DNA from: Thalassotalea euphylliae
GTDB lineage: Bacteria; Pseudomonadota; Gammaproteobacteria; Enterobacterales; Alteromonadaceae
Length of the DNA stretch: 64,000 bases
Reading direction: 5' to 3'
NCBI RefSeq assembly: GCF_003390375.1
Contig: NZ_QUOT01000001.1
Location: 2,728,001 to 2,792,000, forward strand
Shown here: piece after piece, positions 35,008-45,066 of the stretch
Position numbering within the stretch: the stretch's first letter is position 1
Layout: every line of letters begins with the position of its first letter
Notes under the pieces: generated by a model
The model's database searches: none
What the model was told of the DNA's origin: nothing
What the model saw: the letters and a program-made list of their open reading frames with translations, nothing else
Made by a program: the position numbers and the translations under genes

Positions 35008-36693
35008 CTACTGACAAATGGCTTTTAGCGCTCGAACAGCTTTGCGGTAATCATCTGCGCGGGTAATCGCGGTGACCACGGCGACGCTATCAACCCCAGT
35101 GTTGGCAACGACTTTCGCCCGCTCAAGGTTAATGCCGCCAATCGCAACAATGGGAATGTCTTGTTGGAGAGTCAATAAATGGCGCAAATTTTCGATGCCC
35201 TGTATTTGACCAGTCATATCTTTGGTCACTGTTGGAAAAATCGCCCCAATGGCTAAATAGCTAGGTTTTAGTTGCCGAGCTAATAAAAGCTCATAACAAC
35301 CATGGGTGCTGATCCCAAGCCGTAATCCTGCATTAGCAATAGCCTTTAAGTCGGCATCGGCGAGATCTTCTTGTCCTAAGTGCACTCCATAGGCACCGTG
35401 TTTTATCGCCAGTTGCCAGTAATCATTGATAAATAACCGAGTAATTGTGTTACTCGTTAGTTTTACTGCTTGGGCAATTTGCCTGTCGATTTCATCAAAC
35501 GGTAAGTCTTTCAGCCTGAGTTGGATAATATTGAGCTCAAGCGGTAGCAGTTTCTTTAGCCAATCGAGTGAGTCAATTACGGGATAAAGACCTAGCTTTT
35601 CTTCCTTTTCTTTGCAGGACTTATTGCTGGAATCTGTGCATAAACCATTGTCTATGCCATTACCTAAACCGAGCGAAGGAAAGCCAGACTTGGGTAAATT
35701 TATATAACTGTTAACTACGTCAGGAAAATATCTATCATCCGTGGGAAATCCGCCAATAGCAAAAGCGCCGTAGTAGCGATTTTTTCCTACATTCTGACTT
35801 AGCCCCTGATTAATAAATGCTTTTGTTAAGGTGAGTGCGTCACGTAATAAATAACCTTGCGCTAATAATAAGGTGAGTGCCGATGCAAAAGCACAACCTG
35901 AGCCATGGCTGTAACTCGTATTGATTCTTTCGCTGGAAACTTTTAATGTGTTTAGCTGAGTTTTGCTAGCTGGGTCACAATTCTCAACTAGTGAATAAGC
36001 ACTGTCTAAACAAGTGCCAATATCGTTGCTGTGCCCACCTTTTACCACAACCGTTGTAACCCCTTGGTAGAGCAATTGTAAAGCAGCTTGCTCGGTTGTT
36101 TTCTCAAGCTTATTACCCGAACTTTTCTCTGTATCTTTCTGTGTTTCTGTCTTTAGGCAAGTAAGCGCTTCAAGTTCAGGTAAATTAGGCGTGATGACAT
36201 CAAGGTATGGCAATAATGTTTGGATCGCTACGGGATCGATTTGGCTAAACTTACCGCCAACACTGGCATTAGCGACGGGATCATAGACAGTGATCAGTGC
36301 AGGATCTTGTTGTTTGAGCCGCGCCAATAGCTCGATCAGCCAATTGACTTGATGATCGTTTGCCAACAAACCAATCTTAATAGCAGTGGGTGGCTTATCC
36401 TTGATAAGTAGTTTGGCCTGCTCATCAAGTATTTCTGTAGCGACAGGGTTTACCGCAATTAAGCACTCTGAATTTTGACTGGTATTGGCGGTGATCAGTG
36501 TACAAATTTCGACATTGTCTTGGCTGAGGTTAAGAGAAAGACTAAGTGAAAGGCTATGCATGGTTTTGATATCGGCTGCAATTCCCGCTCCGCCAGAGCA
36601 ATCACTGCCGGAAATTGTCCAAATAATTGGTTTGGGCTTTTGTGTATCAATTGCTTTATCTGATGCTGGGTGGTGTGAACGCGGTGTGCTCAT
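35008..36693 (-). CDS. thiDE: Bifunctional HMP(-P) kinase / thiamine phosphate synthase (ThiD-ThiE fusion)
   Basis: 561 residues. N-terminal ThiD kinase (about 20-310; GSDCSGGAGIAADIKTM, later a SYSHGSGCAFASALT anion-hole motif) phosphorylates hydroxymethylpyrimidine. C-terminal ThiE (about 370-561; FINDYWQLAIKHGAYGVHLGQEDL, TVTKDMTGQIQGIENL) joins HMP-PP and thiazole phosphate. A ~60-residue linker rich in Gly/Ser/Lys separates them, and a Ser-Leu run (SLSLSLSLNLS) sits near residue 48, a simple-sequence stretch. Last gene of the thiamin operon. Confidence 0.93.
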   Translation of the reverse strand: MSTPRSHHPASDKAIDTQKPKPIIWTISGSDCSGGAGIAADIKTMHSLSLSLSLNLSQDNVEICTLITANTSQNSECLIAVNPVATEILDEQAKLLIKDKPPTAIKIGLLANDHQVNWLIELLARLKQQDPALITVYDPVANASVGGKFSQIDPVAIQTLLPYLDVITPNLPELEALTCLKTETQKDTEKSSGNKLEKTTEQAALQLLYQGVTTVVVKGGHSNDIGTCLDSAYSLVENCDPASKTQLNTLKVSSERINTSYSHGSGCAFASALTLLLAQGYLLRDALTLTKAFINQGLSQNVGKNRYYGAFAIGGFPTDDRYFPDVVNSYINLPKSGFPSLGLGNGIDNGLCTDSSNKSCKEKEEKLGLYPVIDSLDWLKKLLPLELNIIQLRLKDLPFDEIDRQIAQAVKLTSNTITRLFINDYWQLAIKHGAYGVHLGQEDLADADLKAIANAGLRLGISTHGCYELLLARQLKPSYLAIGAIFPTVTKDMTGQIQGIENLRHLLTLQQDIPIVAIGGINLERAKVVANTGVDSVAVVTAITRADDYRKAVRALKAICQ

Positions 36694-36725
36694 AAAAAAC
36701 TCTTACTACTCTCTCGACTTGCTGA

Positions 36726-37520
36726 TTAAGTTTGATGCCAAAATGGGGTATCGAGTGTTGGGGTGCTTGGCTGTGCAGTCTGGCGCTCAGGCATAATGCC
36801 AGCCTGTTGCGCCAGTTCTCCTGCCTGCATGGCATAGGAAAATGCTTTAGCCATAGCAACAGGATCACTCGCTAGCGCAACCGCACTGTTAAGCAGCACG
36901 CCGTCATAACCTAACTCTAGCGCTTGCACCGCATCTGAAGGCTTTCCAATGCCGGCATCAACAATTAAAGTTGCTTGGGGTAAACGGCTGCGAATCGTGG
37001 CGAGATTATAGGGGTTCATCAAACCTTTCCCTGTGCCTATTGGCGATGCCCACGGCATGATCACTTCACAACCTAAATCATAAAGGCGCTGGCATAAGAC
37101 TAAGTCATCTGTGCAATACGGCAATATTTGAAAGCCATCGTCAATTAAGGCTTTGGTTGCTTTGAGTAACTCAATGGGATCGGGTTGCAAGTTGTAGTCG
37201 TCACCAATCACTTCTAGTTTAAGCCAGTTGGTTTGGAATAACTCACGTGACATGTGCGCTAAGGTGACGGCTTCATTGGCCGTTTTGCAGCCTGCGGTAT
37301 TGGGCAATAGCTTAATTTGATGCTCATCGGCGAGTTGTTGTAAATACTGCCAGATCATTTGCCCGCCCTGCTCTGCTGGTGCTTGGCGTTTAAGTGACAA
37401 GGTCATCACTTGTGCGCCGCTGGCAATGACCGCTTGCTGCATAATGGCTGGGCTTGGATAAAGTGCCGTACCAATCAGTAGTCGGCTATCAATCTCAGTG
37501 CCGTAGACGGAAAGTGACAT
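36726..37520 (-). CDS. thiG: Thiazole synthase ThiG
   Basis: 264 residues, TIM-barrel enzyme making the thiazole ring from deoxyxylulose phosphate, ThiS thiocarboxylate and dehydroglycine. The Schiff-base Lys lies in NWLKLEVIGDD, and ILPYCTDDLVLCQRL and GTGKGLMNPYNL are family hallmarks. It begins 2 bp after thiS, with which it forms a complex. Confidence 0.95.
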   Translation of the reverse strand: MSLSVYGTEIDSRLLIGTALYPSPAIMQQAVIASGAQVMTLSLKRQAPAEQGGQMIWQYLQQLADEHQIKLLPNTAGCKTANEAVTLAHMSRELFQTNWLKLEVIGDDYNLQPDPIELLKATKALIDDGFQILPYCTDDLVLCQRLYDLGCEVIMPWASPIGTGKGLMNPYNLATIRSRLPQATLIVDAGIGKPSDAVQALELGYDGVLLNSAVALASDPVAMAKAFSYAMQAGELAQQAGIMPERQTAQPSTPTLDTPFWHQT

Positions 37521-37522
37521 GC

Positions 37523-37771
37523 TTAACCTCCTTGGATCGGCGAAAATAGCTCAACACTTGCGCCGTTGCTGAGCGATGTTGCTTTGTAATCACTCTTGGC
37601 AACAAAGGTTTGATCGACGGCTACCGCAAATAACTTAGGCTCTGGGTGCACTGAAAAATATTGGTCAAGCAGCTGGCTCACTGTAATGTCTGTTTCTTTG
37701 TGTTCAGTCTCTTGGAGTTCAGCTTGATCAAGGGTGAAAGTTTCACCATTAACTATATAGGTATTGGTCAT
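37523..37771 (-). CDS. thiS: Sulfur carrier protein ThiS
   Basis: 82 residues, ubiquitin-like, ending in the required Gly-Gly (FSPIQGG), which becomes a thiocarboxylate. About 15 residues longer than typical ThiS owing to an acidic insert (LQETEHKETDIT). Overlaps thiO by 4 bp. The activating enzyme ThiF is not in this cluster. Confidence 0.92.
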   Translation of the reverse strand: MTNTYIVNGETFTLDQAELQETEHKETDITVSQLLDQYFSVHPEPKLFAVAVDQTFVAKSDYKATSLSNGASVELFSPIQGG

Positions 37772-38979
37772 TGTTTTGCTCTGGGATTGTTTTTACCGTC
37801 AACGTATAGCCATTCAAAAAACGCTGGCGGCGCTGAGTTAGAGGGCTTGCTGGTGCTCGATGCATTAAGTTGCTGAGCAACCAAGTGTAACCCCGCTGCT
37901 AGCATCACTGGCGCGAGTAAATAACCGTGGCGATATAGACCGTTGAGCTGTATTAGCCCTGCTTGGCTTATTGCTTGTGGCCGGTTGTCGGCAAACGCTG
38001 GGCGGCTGTTGCTGAGCTGCTCAATAATCTGCGCCTCGGCAAAGCCTGGGTGTAGGCTATACAAGGCAGAAAGCAGTTCAAGTGCCGATTGCACTGTAAC
38101 TTTACCCGTTGCCCCACTTTCTATTTCTGTCGCACCAATTACGTATTCATGGTTGGCTTTCGGCGCGATATAAAGTTTGTATCTTGGGTGCATTAAACGC
38201 ACTGGCAGTGAAAATTCGACGTCCGGCGCATGCACCCTGATGACCTCTCCGCGCACTGGCCTTAACATCGGCAGTGCTCCCTGATCTTCAATATTGGCAT
38301 CGGTATTCGCACCGATATTGGTACCAGCTTGGGTATAAATGGCACTTGCGCCGATGCCACGACAATCAATGACCAAGTCAAATTGCTCAATACCTGAGTT
38401 GGTGTGAACTTGGAACGGAGATACGGCTAGCACTTGCGTTTGTGCATGCCAATTGATTACTGCATTTTCTTGCAGTGCACTCGCCAATGCGTTGAGTAGT
38501 TGATGATTATCAATACAGCCTTCCCCTTGCAGGTATGCACCGTTTTCAAAGCGCTCTGCTAATGCGGGTGCTTGCTGGGCAAGTTCGCTTTTGCTCAGTA
38601 ATTGAAGTTGAGCTTGCGGATAGTGATGGCTGATATGGCGTGTAAAGCGTTCATAGTCACCTTGGTCCACGCTGTGGCTAACGCAAATAGAACCGTTTGC
38701 TTGAAAGTCAACTGGACTGGCAAGTTCGCCGAGTAGTTTGGGCCACATGGTTAGTGCTGCCTCGCCCATGGCGACAATCTCAGGTTCACAGCTTAACGAC
38801 TCGCCATAAGGCGTCAGCAAACCCGCTGCCGTGTAGGCAGCACTTTGCCGACCATCAATAGCGTCTTTGTCGTATAGGCTGATCTGATGTCTGTTATTGT
38901 GCGTGTTACTCGCTAGGCTCAGCTGCCAGGCCATTAAACGACCTAGCAGCCCCGCACCAACAATTGCGATATTGGCCAC
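37768..38979 (-). CDS. thiO: Glycine oxidase ThiO
   Basis: 403 residues. FAD-binding Rossmann motif at the N-terminus (IAIVGAGLLGRLMAWQLS) and a DAO-type C-terminal region (RPVRGEVIRV, YVIGATEIESG, NSRPAFADNRP). ThiO oxidises glycine to dehydroglycine for thiazole synthesis, using O2; it replaces the radical-SAM ThiH used by E. coli and fits an aerobic organism. 5 bp downstream of thiC; overlaps thiS. Confidence 0.92.
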   Translation of the reverse strand: MANIAIVGAGLLGRLMAWQLSLASNTHNNRHQISLYDKDAIDGRQSAAYTAAGLLTPYGESLSCEPEIVAMGEAALTMWPKLLGELASPVDFQANGSICVSHSVDQGDYERFTRHISHHYPQAQLQLLSKSELAQQAPALAERFENGAYLQGEGCIDNHQLLNALASALQENAVINWHAQTQVLAVSPFQVHTNSGIEQFDLVIDCRGIGASAIYTQAGTNIGANTDANIEDQGALPMLRPVRGEVIRVHAPDVEFSLPVRLMHPRYKLYIAPKANHEYVIGATEIESGATGKVTVQSALELLSALYSLHPGFAEAQIIEQLSNSRPAFADNRPQAISQAGLIQLNGLYRHGYLLAPVMLAAGLHLVAQQLNASSTSKPSNSAPPAFFEWLYVDGKNNPRAKQ

Positions 38980-38984
38980 GGTAT

Positions 38985-40973
38985 TTACCTTGCTTGATGA
39001 TAAATTTCAGAGCCAGTTGCTTTAAATTCAGCCGACTTCTCCGCCATACCTTGGGCAAGCGTTTTATCAATGGCATCACGGCTAACGCTGACGGTTTCGT
39101 CTGCGAGCTTGATTTCAATGCGTTGCTCGGCCTCTAGTTTTGCCGCATAGTCGCGAACATCTTGGGTGATTTTCATCGAGCAGAATTTTGGCCCACACAT
39201 TGAGCAAAAATGGGCGATTTTGCCTGACTCTTGCGGCAAGGTTTCGTCGTGGTATTCACGGGCGCGCTCAGGATCTAAACCAAGATTAAATTGGTCGTGC
39301 CAGCGAAATTCGAAGCGCGCTTTTGACAATGCATTATCGCGAATTTGTGCACACGGGTGCCCTTTTGCTAAATCGCCTGCATGCGCGGCAATTTTGTAGG
39401 TGATTAAGCCTTCTTTCACATCTTCCTTGTTAGGCAAGCCCAAGTGCTCTTTTGGCGTCACGTAGCACAGCATGGCACAGCCGTACCAGCCAATATTTGC
39501 GGCACCAATCCCCGAGGTGATGTGGTCATAACCGGGCGCGATATCTGTCGTCAGTGGCCCTAAGGTATAAAATGGCGCTTCGTGACAATGTTCCAGTTGC
39601 TCGTCCATATTCGCCTTAATCATATGCAGTGGCACATGACCAGGACCTTCAATCATCACTTGGACATCGTGTTGCCAAGCGATTTTGGTCAGCTCACCTA
39701 AGGTATGAAGCTCAGAGAATTGTGCTTCGTCGTTGGCATCGGCAATAGACCCCGGACGCAGGCCGTCACCTAATGAAAAGGCAACATCGTACTGCTTACA
39801 AATTTCGCAAATATCTTCAAAGTGGGTGTAAAGGAAGTTTTCTTGATGATGCGCTAAACACCACTTTGCCATAATAGAACCACCGCGCGAGACGATACCT
39901 GTCACGCGTTTTGCTGTCATCGGCACATAGCGCAACAGCACACCGGCGTGAATAGTAAAGTAGTCCACGCCCTGCTCTGCTTGTTCAATTAAGGTGTCGC
40001 GAAACACTTCCCATGTTAAGTCTTCGGCAATGCCGTTTACTTTTTCGAGTGCTTGATAAATCGGTACTGTACCAATTGGCACTGGCGAGTTACGCACAAT
40101 CCACTCGCGCGTTTCGTGAATATAGCGGCCAGTGGATAAATCCATCACAGTATCTGCGCCCCACTTGGTTGACCACACCAGCTTTTCCACTTCTTCTTCA
40201 ATGGACGAGGTAACCGCCGAGTTGCCAATATTGGCGTTCACCTTGATCAAAAAATTACGGCCAATAATCATTGGCTCAGACTCAGGGTGATTGATATTAG
40301 CGGGAATTATGGCACGTCCTGCGGCCACTTCTTGGCGTACAAACTCAGGGGTAATCTGCTCGGGAATGTTAGCGTGACCAGCTTCGGTAAACTTGGCTCC
40401 AAAGCCCTGCCCGTCGTGGCGTTGGCTGAGGATTTCGTCTTTCATTTCTGCCCGTTTGGTATTCTCGCGAATGGCAATATATTCCATTTCCGGCGTGATA
40501 ATACCTTGGCGCGCATAATGTAACTGGGTGACGTTTTTTCCTGCTTTGGCTCTACGCACTTTTGGCAGGTTCTCAAAGCGAATATGGTCTAACCCTTCAT
40601 CAGCCAAACGCTGCTGACTATAACCTGATGTCGCGCCCGTAAGCTCTTCGGTATCTGCGCGCTCGGCTACCCATGCACTGCGCAGCTTAGGTAATCCTTC
40701 ATGAACGTTAACGCTAACGTTTGGATCGGTGTAAACGCCAGAGCTGTCGTACACACGAATCGGCTCGTTAGGTTCAAAAATGGGGTTTTCTTCGGTGCCG
40801 CCGACAAAAGTATCGCCAACGTCTATCTCTCGCATGGCTACTTGGATATTGTGTAGCTTGCCCGGTACATAAATCTTGCTGGAATTCGGGTAACTTTGTC
40901 CCGACACATTGTTGATAAAGGCTTCCGCCTGCTGACGACGCTCACGTCGCGATAATGAACTCATAGCTCTCAC
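38985..40973 (-). CDS. thiC: Phosphomethylpyrimidine synthase ThiC
   Basis: 662 residues, normal for proteobacterial ThiC with its N-terminal extension. Radical-SAM enzyme converting aminoimidazole ribotide to HMP-P; the non-classical 4Fe-4S motif CSMCGPKFC (CX2CX4C) is near the C-terminus, and IEGPGHVPLH is the family signature. First gene of the operon, directly under the TPP riboswitch. Confidence 0.97.
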   Translation of the reverse strand: MRAMSSLSRRERRQQAEAFINNVSGQSYPNSSKIYVPGKLHNIQVAMREIDVGDTFVGGTEENPIFEPNEPIRVYDSSGVYTDPNVSVNVHEGLPKLRSAWVAERADTEELTGATSGYSQQRLADEGLDHIRFENLPKVRRAKAGKNVTQLHYARQGIITPEMEYIAIRENTKRAEMKDEILSQRHDGQGFGAKFTEAGHANIPEQITPEFVRQEVAAGRAIIPANINHPESEPMIIGRNFLIKVNANIGNSAVTSSIEEEVEKLVWSTKWGADTVMDLSTGRYIHETREWIVRNSPVPIGTVPIYQALEKVNGIAEDLTWEVFRDTLIEQAEQGVDYFTIHAGVLLRYVPMTAKRVTGIVSRGGSIMAKWCLAHHQENFLYTHFEDICEICKQYDVAFSLGDGLRPGSIADANDEAQFSELHTLGELTKIAWQHDVQVMIEGPGHVPLHMIKANMDEQLEHCHEAPFYTLGPLTTDIAPGYDHITSGIGAANIGWYGCAMLCYVTPKEHLGLPNKEDVKEGLITYKIAAHAGDLAKGHPCAQIRDNALSKARFEFRWHDQFNLGLDPERAREYHDETLPQESGKIAHFCSMCGPKFCSMKITQDVRDYAAKLEAEQRIEIKLADETVSVSRDAIDKTLAQGMAEKSAEFKATGSEIYHQAR

Positions 40974-41101
40974 CTAGATAATAATTAATTATATTCGGCG
41001 GAGTTGACTAGGTATGACGAGAACAACATAAACCCAATATTATCACGAACAGTAGCCTAAAATTGTCTACAGCTAATTAATATGTTGAGTTTGTGTTGCG
41101 C

Positions 41102-41182
41102 TTGTTCCCTTCGCAGCAATTACGCTGATCAGGTTCTACGGATCCCGCTTTCGCGATCTCAGCCCTATGGCACTCCGACAAG
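41102..41182 (-). promoter_or_regulatory. TPP riboswitch (THI element) upstream of thiC
   Basis: On the minus strand the conserved elements read GGCTGAGAT, then AGAACCTGATC and GCGAAGGGAACAAG, in the order and spacing of the thiamin pyrophosphate aptamer. It lies about 130 bp before thiC and would repress the five-gene operon when TPP is bound. Confidence 0.95.
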
Positions 41183-41356
41183 TTCGCTGAGCAAATGACT
41201 CGCTTGCTCAGATACTTTTTAGTCTTACAAGAATTTTTACTTTACGCAAGCGCCAGATTCATAAGTTTGGTGACAAACCCACTTTGTCTATGGCTTGCCT
41301 TCAACTTGCTAGCAACGCACAATATTGCTCATATTCTCAGAGCGAAGAGTTAAAAA

Positions 41357-43090
41357 ATGATGCCCAACAAATGGTTATCAGCAGCAGTTAGTGCCTTGCT
41401 CGTGCTGACCAGTCATCAAGTTAGTGCCCAGCAACCTAGCGAAGCTAAAGGCGAAATTAAGAGCGAAACTAAAAACGACATTAATAAAGCTAAGCTAAAT
41501 ACGCCTGACATTAGCGAACAAAGACAACAGCATTTGCGCGGTGCAATTACCGCTGAACGCGCTTGGTGGGATGTAAAGCATTATCAGCTATCGATGACTG
41601 TCGATATTGGTGACCGATCTTTTTCTGGCGAAAACATCATAACTTATCAAGTAATTGATAATGCTAAAGAATTACAAATTGAGCTACAAGCACCCATGAA
41701 GCTTGAAGCTGCTGTGCAAGCAGGGCAATCCTTGGCGATTCGTCAAGAAGGCTACAGTTACTTTATTTCGCCAAACGAGCTACAGCAAATAGGTCAGGAA
41801 TATCAGTTAACCTTAACCTTTTCGGGTCAGCCTCATGAGGCGAAAAATGCCCCTTGGGATGGCGGTATTACTTGGTCGGAAGATGAAGGTGGCATGCCTT
41901 TTATTGCCTCGTCAAACCAAGGGATCGGTGCCAGTATTTGGTGGCCTAATAAAGATCACGGCTACGACGAACCCGATCGCGGAATTGATATGTTGATTGA
42001 AGTGCCAAGACCTTTGTTCAACGTCTCTAATGGCCGTTTAATTAACATTGAAGATCAAGGTGATAGCCGAGTTTTCCACTGGCGCGTGATCAACCCAATT
42101 AACAATTACGGTGTGAATATCAATATTGCTGATTACGTCAATTTTGCCGAGCAGTATCAAGGTGAAAATGGCGTGTTAGATATGGACTATTACGTGCTAC
42201 GTGCCAACGAAGAAAAAGCGCGCGTACACTTTGGTGATGCCAGGCGAACTATCGAAGCGCTAGAGCATTGGTTTGGCCCATATCCGTTTTATCAAGACAG
42301 TTACAAGCTGGTTGAAGCTCCGTATTTGGGTATGGAGCATCAAAGCTCAGTCACGTATGGCAACAAATATCAACAAGGCTACAAAGGACGTGATCTCAGC
42401 GAGACAGGTTGGGGCTTAAAGTGGGATTTCTTGATTATTCACGAAACCGCACACGAATGGTTTGCTAACAGTATTACGGCTAAGGATGTTGCTGATTTAT
42501 GGATACAAGAGAGCTTTACCACCTACGCTGAAGGTTTGTTTGTTGAGTATCACTACGGCAAAGCGGCAGGGGCAGAGTACTTGCGAGGGCAACGCCAGAA
42601 TATTCGCAACGATAAGCCGATGATAGGGACTTATCACCAACACGAAGTGGGTTCGTACGATATTTACCCCAAAGGTGCGAATATGCTGCATACGCTTCGT
42701 CAGCTCATTGATGACGACAGCAAATGGCGTGAGATTCTACGTGGTTTAAACAAGGTTTTTTATCATCAAACCGTTACTACCCAGCAAGTGGAAGACTATA
42801 TCGCTACACAATCTGGGCTCGTGCTTAATAAGTTTTTTGATCAGTACCTGCGCGACAGCCGTATTCCTGTGCTGGAATATCGACTAATGGACGGCGAATT
42901 TAAAGCTCGTTGGCGTCATGTAGTGGATGGTTTTGCGATGGCAATTCCGGCGAAGTTTACTGGTGGTGTGGCATCTGATCAGCAAAATTTTGCGCTGACA
43001 ACAGATTGGCAAACCTTCGAACTATCGCAGGGTGCGACAGGTATTCAGTGGGACAAAAACTACTATATCGCGCAGCTTTTGATTGAGTAA
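41357..43090 (+). CDS. M1 family zinc aminopeptidase-like metallopeptidase, exported
   Basis: 577 residues with a signal peptide (about 1-24, ending VSAQ). Zinc motif HETAH at 362-366 and Glu385 in WIQESF, exactly the HEXXH-X18-E arrangement of family M1. The exopeptidase motif that is usually GxMEN reads LGMEHQS here. Shorter than PepN-type enzymes and lacking their large C-terminal helical domain. Probably a periplasmic peptide-degrading enzyme. Divergent from the thi operon. Confidence 0.9.
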   Translation: MMPNKWLSAAVSALLVLTSHQVSAQQPSEAKGEIKSETKNDINKAKLNTPDISEQRQQHLRGAITAERAWWDVKHYQLSMTVDIGDRSFSGENIITYQVIDNAKELQIELQAPMKLEAAVQAGQSLAIRQEGYSYFISPNELQQIGQEYQLTLTFSGQPHEAKNAPWDGGITWSEDEGGMPFIASSNQGIGASIWWPNKDHGYDEPDRGIDMLIEVPRPLFNVSNGRLINIEDQGDSRVFHWRVINPINNYGVNINIADYVNFAEQYQGENGVLDMDYYVLRANEEKARVHFGDARRTIEALEHWFGPYPFYQDSYKLVEAPYLGMEHQSSVTYGNKYQQGYKGRDLSETGWGLKWDFLIIHETAHEWFANSITAKDVADLWIQESFTTYAEGLFVEYHYGKAAGAEYLRGQRQNIRNDKPMIGTYHQHEVGSYDIYPKGANMLHTLRQLIDDDSKWREILRGLNKVFYHQTVTTQQVEDYIATQSGLVLNKFFDQYLRDSRIPVLEYRLMDGEFKARWRHVVDGFAMAIPAKFTGGVASDQQNFALTTDWQTFELSQGATGIQWDKNYYIAQLLIE

Positions 43091-43127
43091 ACGATCGATA
43101 AGAAATTTGTCAGGCGTTAGAAAAACA

Positions 43128-43151
43128 AAAAGCGCTCAAATGAGCGCTTTT
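43128..43151. terminator. Bidirectional terminator between M1 peptidase and cytochrome c
   Basis: Stem AAAAGCGCTCA / TGAGCGCTTTT with a 2-nt loop; A and T tails serve both convergent genes. Confidence 0.85.
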
Positions 43152-43171
43152 GCCAAGCCCACAGTAATAAA

Positions 43172-43471
43172 TTACTTAAGGCTAGCGTAGTACGCAGCTA
43201 AGTTAGCTACGTCTGCATCAGTTAGGCCCATCGCCATAGGAGCCATTACTGGATCTTTACGTGCGCCAGATTTGAAATCTTTTAATTGCTTCGCAATGTA
43301 AGCTTCTTTTTGGCCAGCAAGGTTAGGGTACATTGGAATAGCAGAAATACCTTCTGCGCCGTGACAAGCTGCACACATTGCTGATTTTGCTTTACCCGCT
43401 GCAACGTCGCCCGCGAATGCTGGAGCTACCATCATTGCTGCAGTTGCAATAGCAAGAGTCATTTTTTTCAT
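43172..43471 (-). CDS. Small mono-haem cytochrome c (class I)
   Basis: 99 residues with signal peptide (cleavage near AFA-GD, residue 20). Haem motif CAACH near 33-37; axial Met likely in DPVMAPMAMGLT. Strikingly similar to the first domain of the tetra-haem cytochrome at 29251, and to one half of cytochrome c4. Probably a periplasmic electron shuttle, a candidate donor to the di-haem peroxidase. Confidence 0.92.
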   Translation of the reverse strand: MKKMTLAIATAAMMVAPAFAGDVAAGKAKSAMCAACHGAEGISAIPMYPNLAGQKEAYIAKQLKDFKSGARKDPVMAPMAMGLTDADVANLAAYYASLK

Positions 43472-43575
43472 AATGTCTGTCTCTCTTAATGATTAGATTT
43501 TTCTGAGCCTTAGTCGATTATATGGAAAAAGACCTAAGTTGTCCTAGATTTTTTAGTATTATGTAAACACTTACT

Positions 43576-45066
43576 ATGACTGAAGTAATTACGATGTCCG
43601 AGCCAATTGCGTTTAATTTCGACAATCGACTTGTAAAGCATTTACCTTTTATTTATCGACCTGTATCGCCGACTCCTTTAGTGAATTCGCATTTGGTGGC
43701 GACCAGTGACGCTATGCTAGCAGAGCTTGGCATTGCAAAAGATGATTTACATCAAACTAATTTTGTTGATGTTTTTGCTGGCAAGGTAATACCTAAAGGT
43801 GGCTATTTTCATGCGCAAGTTTACAGCGGTCACCAATTTGGCCAATACGTGCCGCAATTAGGTGACGGGCGAGCCATTAGCTTCGGCGAAATTATTGCGA
43901 AGTCTGGCCAGCGGTTAGATGTTCAGCTCAAAGGAGCAGGGGAAACGCCATTTTCTCGTATGGGCGATGGCAGGGCAGTACTGCGCTCTTGTATTCGCGA
44001 ATTCCTCGCTAGTGAGGCGATGGCGGCGCTTGATATTCCCACCACACGAGCGCTATGCATTATTGGTAGTGAACACGATGTTTATCGCGAGAGCGTCGAA
44101 AAGGGCGCGATCATGACGCGAACGTCGCCGAGTTATATTCGTTTTGGTCACTTTGAATATTGGTTTCATCAAGGGAAAAAAGATGAACTCAATCAGCTCG
44201 CAGATTTCTGTTTAGCTGAATACTTTCCTGAGTGTTTAACGCAGGAAAACCCACACAAAGCCATGCTGGCGGCGATTGTACAATCAACTGCGATGTTAAT
44301 TGCTAAATGGCAAGTACATGGTTTTGCGCATGGGGTAATGAATACCGACAATATGTCGATTCTTGGCCTGACCATAGATTACGGCCCGTTTGGCTTTCTT
44401 GATGACTATCAACCTAGTTTTATTTGCAATCATTCTGATCATACGGGGCGTTATGCCTTTGATCAGCAGCCGAGTATTGGCCTGTGGAATTTAAATGCGC
44501 TGGCTATTACTTTCTCTGACTGGTTATCAACCGAAGAAATTCGCGCAGCGCTGAGCCAGTATGAGCCAATATTCGTGCAACACTATATTTCGTTAATGCA
44601 GCGAAAGCTTGGGCTGGCAACATGGCAAGATGAAGATCAGGCATTGTTAGGGGAGTGGTTAACACTGCTAGCCAAGCAAAAAGCAGATTACACCTTGAAT
44701 TTCAGGCTGCTTAATCAAGTGTTTGTCGATGATGTTGATAATCAGCAATGCCAAAAGTTGTTAGCGCATTTTAACGATAAACAAGCGGTTATTGAGTGGC
44801 TTAAAAAGTATCGCCAGCGATTAGCGGACGATGACATGACAGATAGTGCCCGCCACCAAATTCAAAACCAGCATAACGCGAAATTTATCTTACGCAATTA
44901 CTTAGCTCAGCAGGCGATAAGGCAAGCAGAGCAGGGTGATTACACTGAAATTGAGCGCCTACAAGGCGTCTTACAAACCCCATTTGATGAGCAAGCAGGC
45001 GCTGAGCAATATGCACTGCCAGCGCCAGAGTGGGGCAAGCATTTGGAAATATCATGCAGCAGTTAA
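43576..45066 (+). CDS. selO: SelO/YdiU protein adenylyltransferase (pseudokinase-fold AMPylator)
   Basis: 496 residues; an alternative start ATG at 43594 (MSEPIAF) is equally plausible as neither has a clear ribosome binding site. SelO family hallmarks: YSGHQFGQYVPQLGDGRA, QLKGAGETPFSRMGDGRAVLRS, HGVMNTDNMSILGLTIDYGPFGF. SelO transfers AMP from ATP to Ser/Thr/Tyr of target proteins and has been tied to redox homeostasis. E. coli SelO ends with a redox Cys; here the last residues are EISCSS, keeping a Cys near the end. Confidence 0.94.
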   Translation: MTEVITMSEPIAFNFDNRLVKHLPFIYRPVSPTPLVNSHLVATSDAMLAELGIAKDDLHQTNFVDVFAGKVIPKGGYFHAQVYSGHQFGQYVPQLGDGRAISFGEIIAKSGQRLDVQLKGAGETPFSRMGDGRAVLRSCIREFLASEAMAALDIPTTRALCIIGSEHDVYRESVEKGAIMTRTSPSYIRFGHFEYWFHQGKKDELNQLADFCLAEYFPECLTQENPHKAMLAAIVQSTAMLIAKWQVHGFAHGVMNTDNMSILGLTIDYGPFGFLDDYQPSFICNHSDHTGRYAFDQQPSIGLWNLNALAITFSDWLSTEEIRAALSQYEPIFVQHYISLMQRKLGLATWQDEDQALLGEWLTLLAKQKADYTLNFRLLNQVFVDDVDNQQCQKLLAHFNDKQAVIEWLKKYRQRLADDDMTDSARHQIQNQHNAKFILRNYLAQQAIRQAEQGDYTEIERLQGVLQTPFDEQAGAEQYALPAPEWGKHLEISCSS

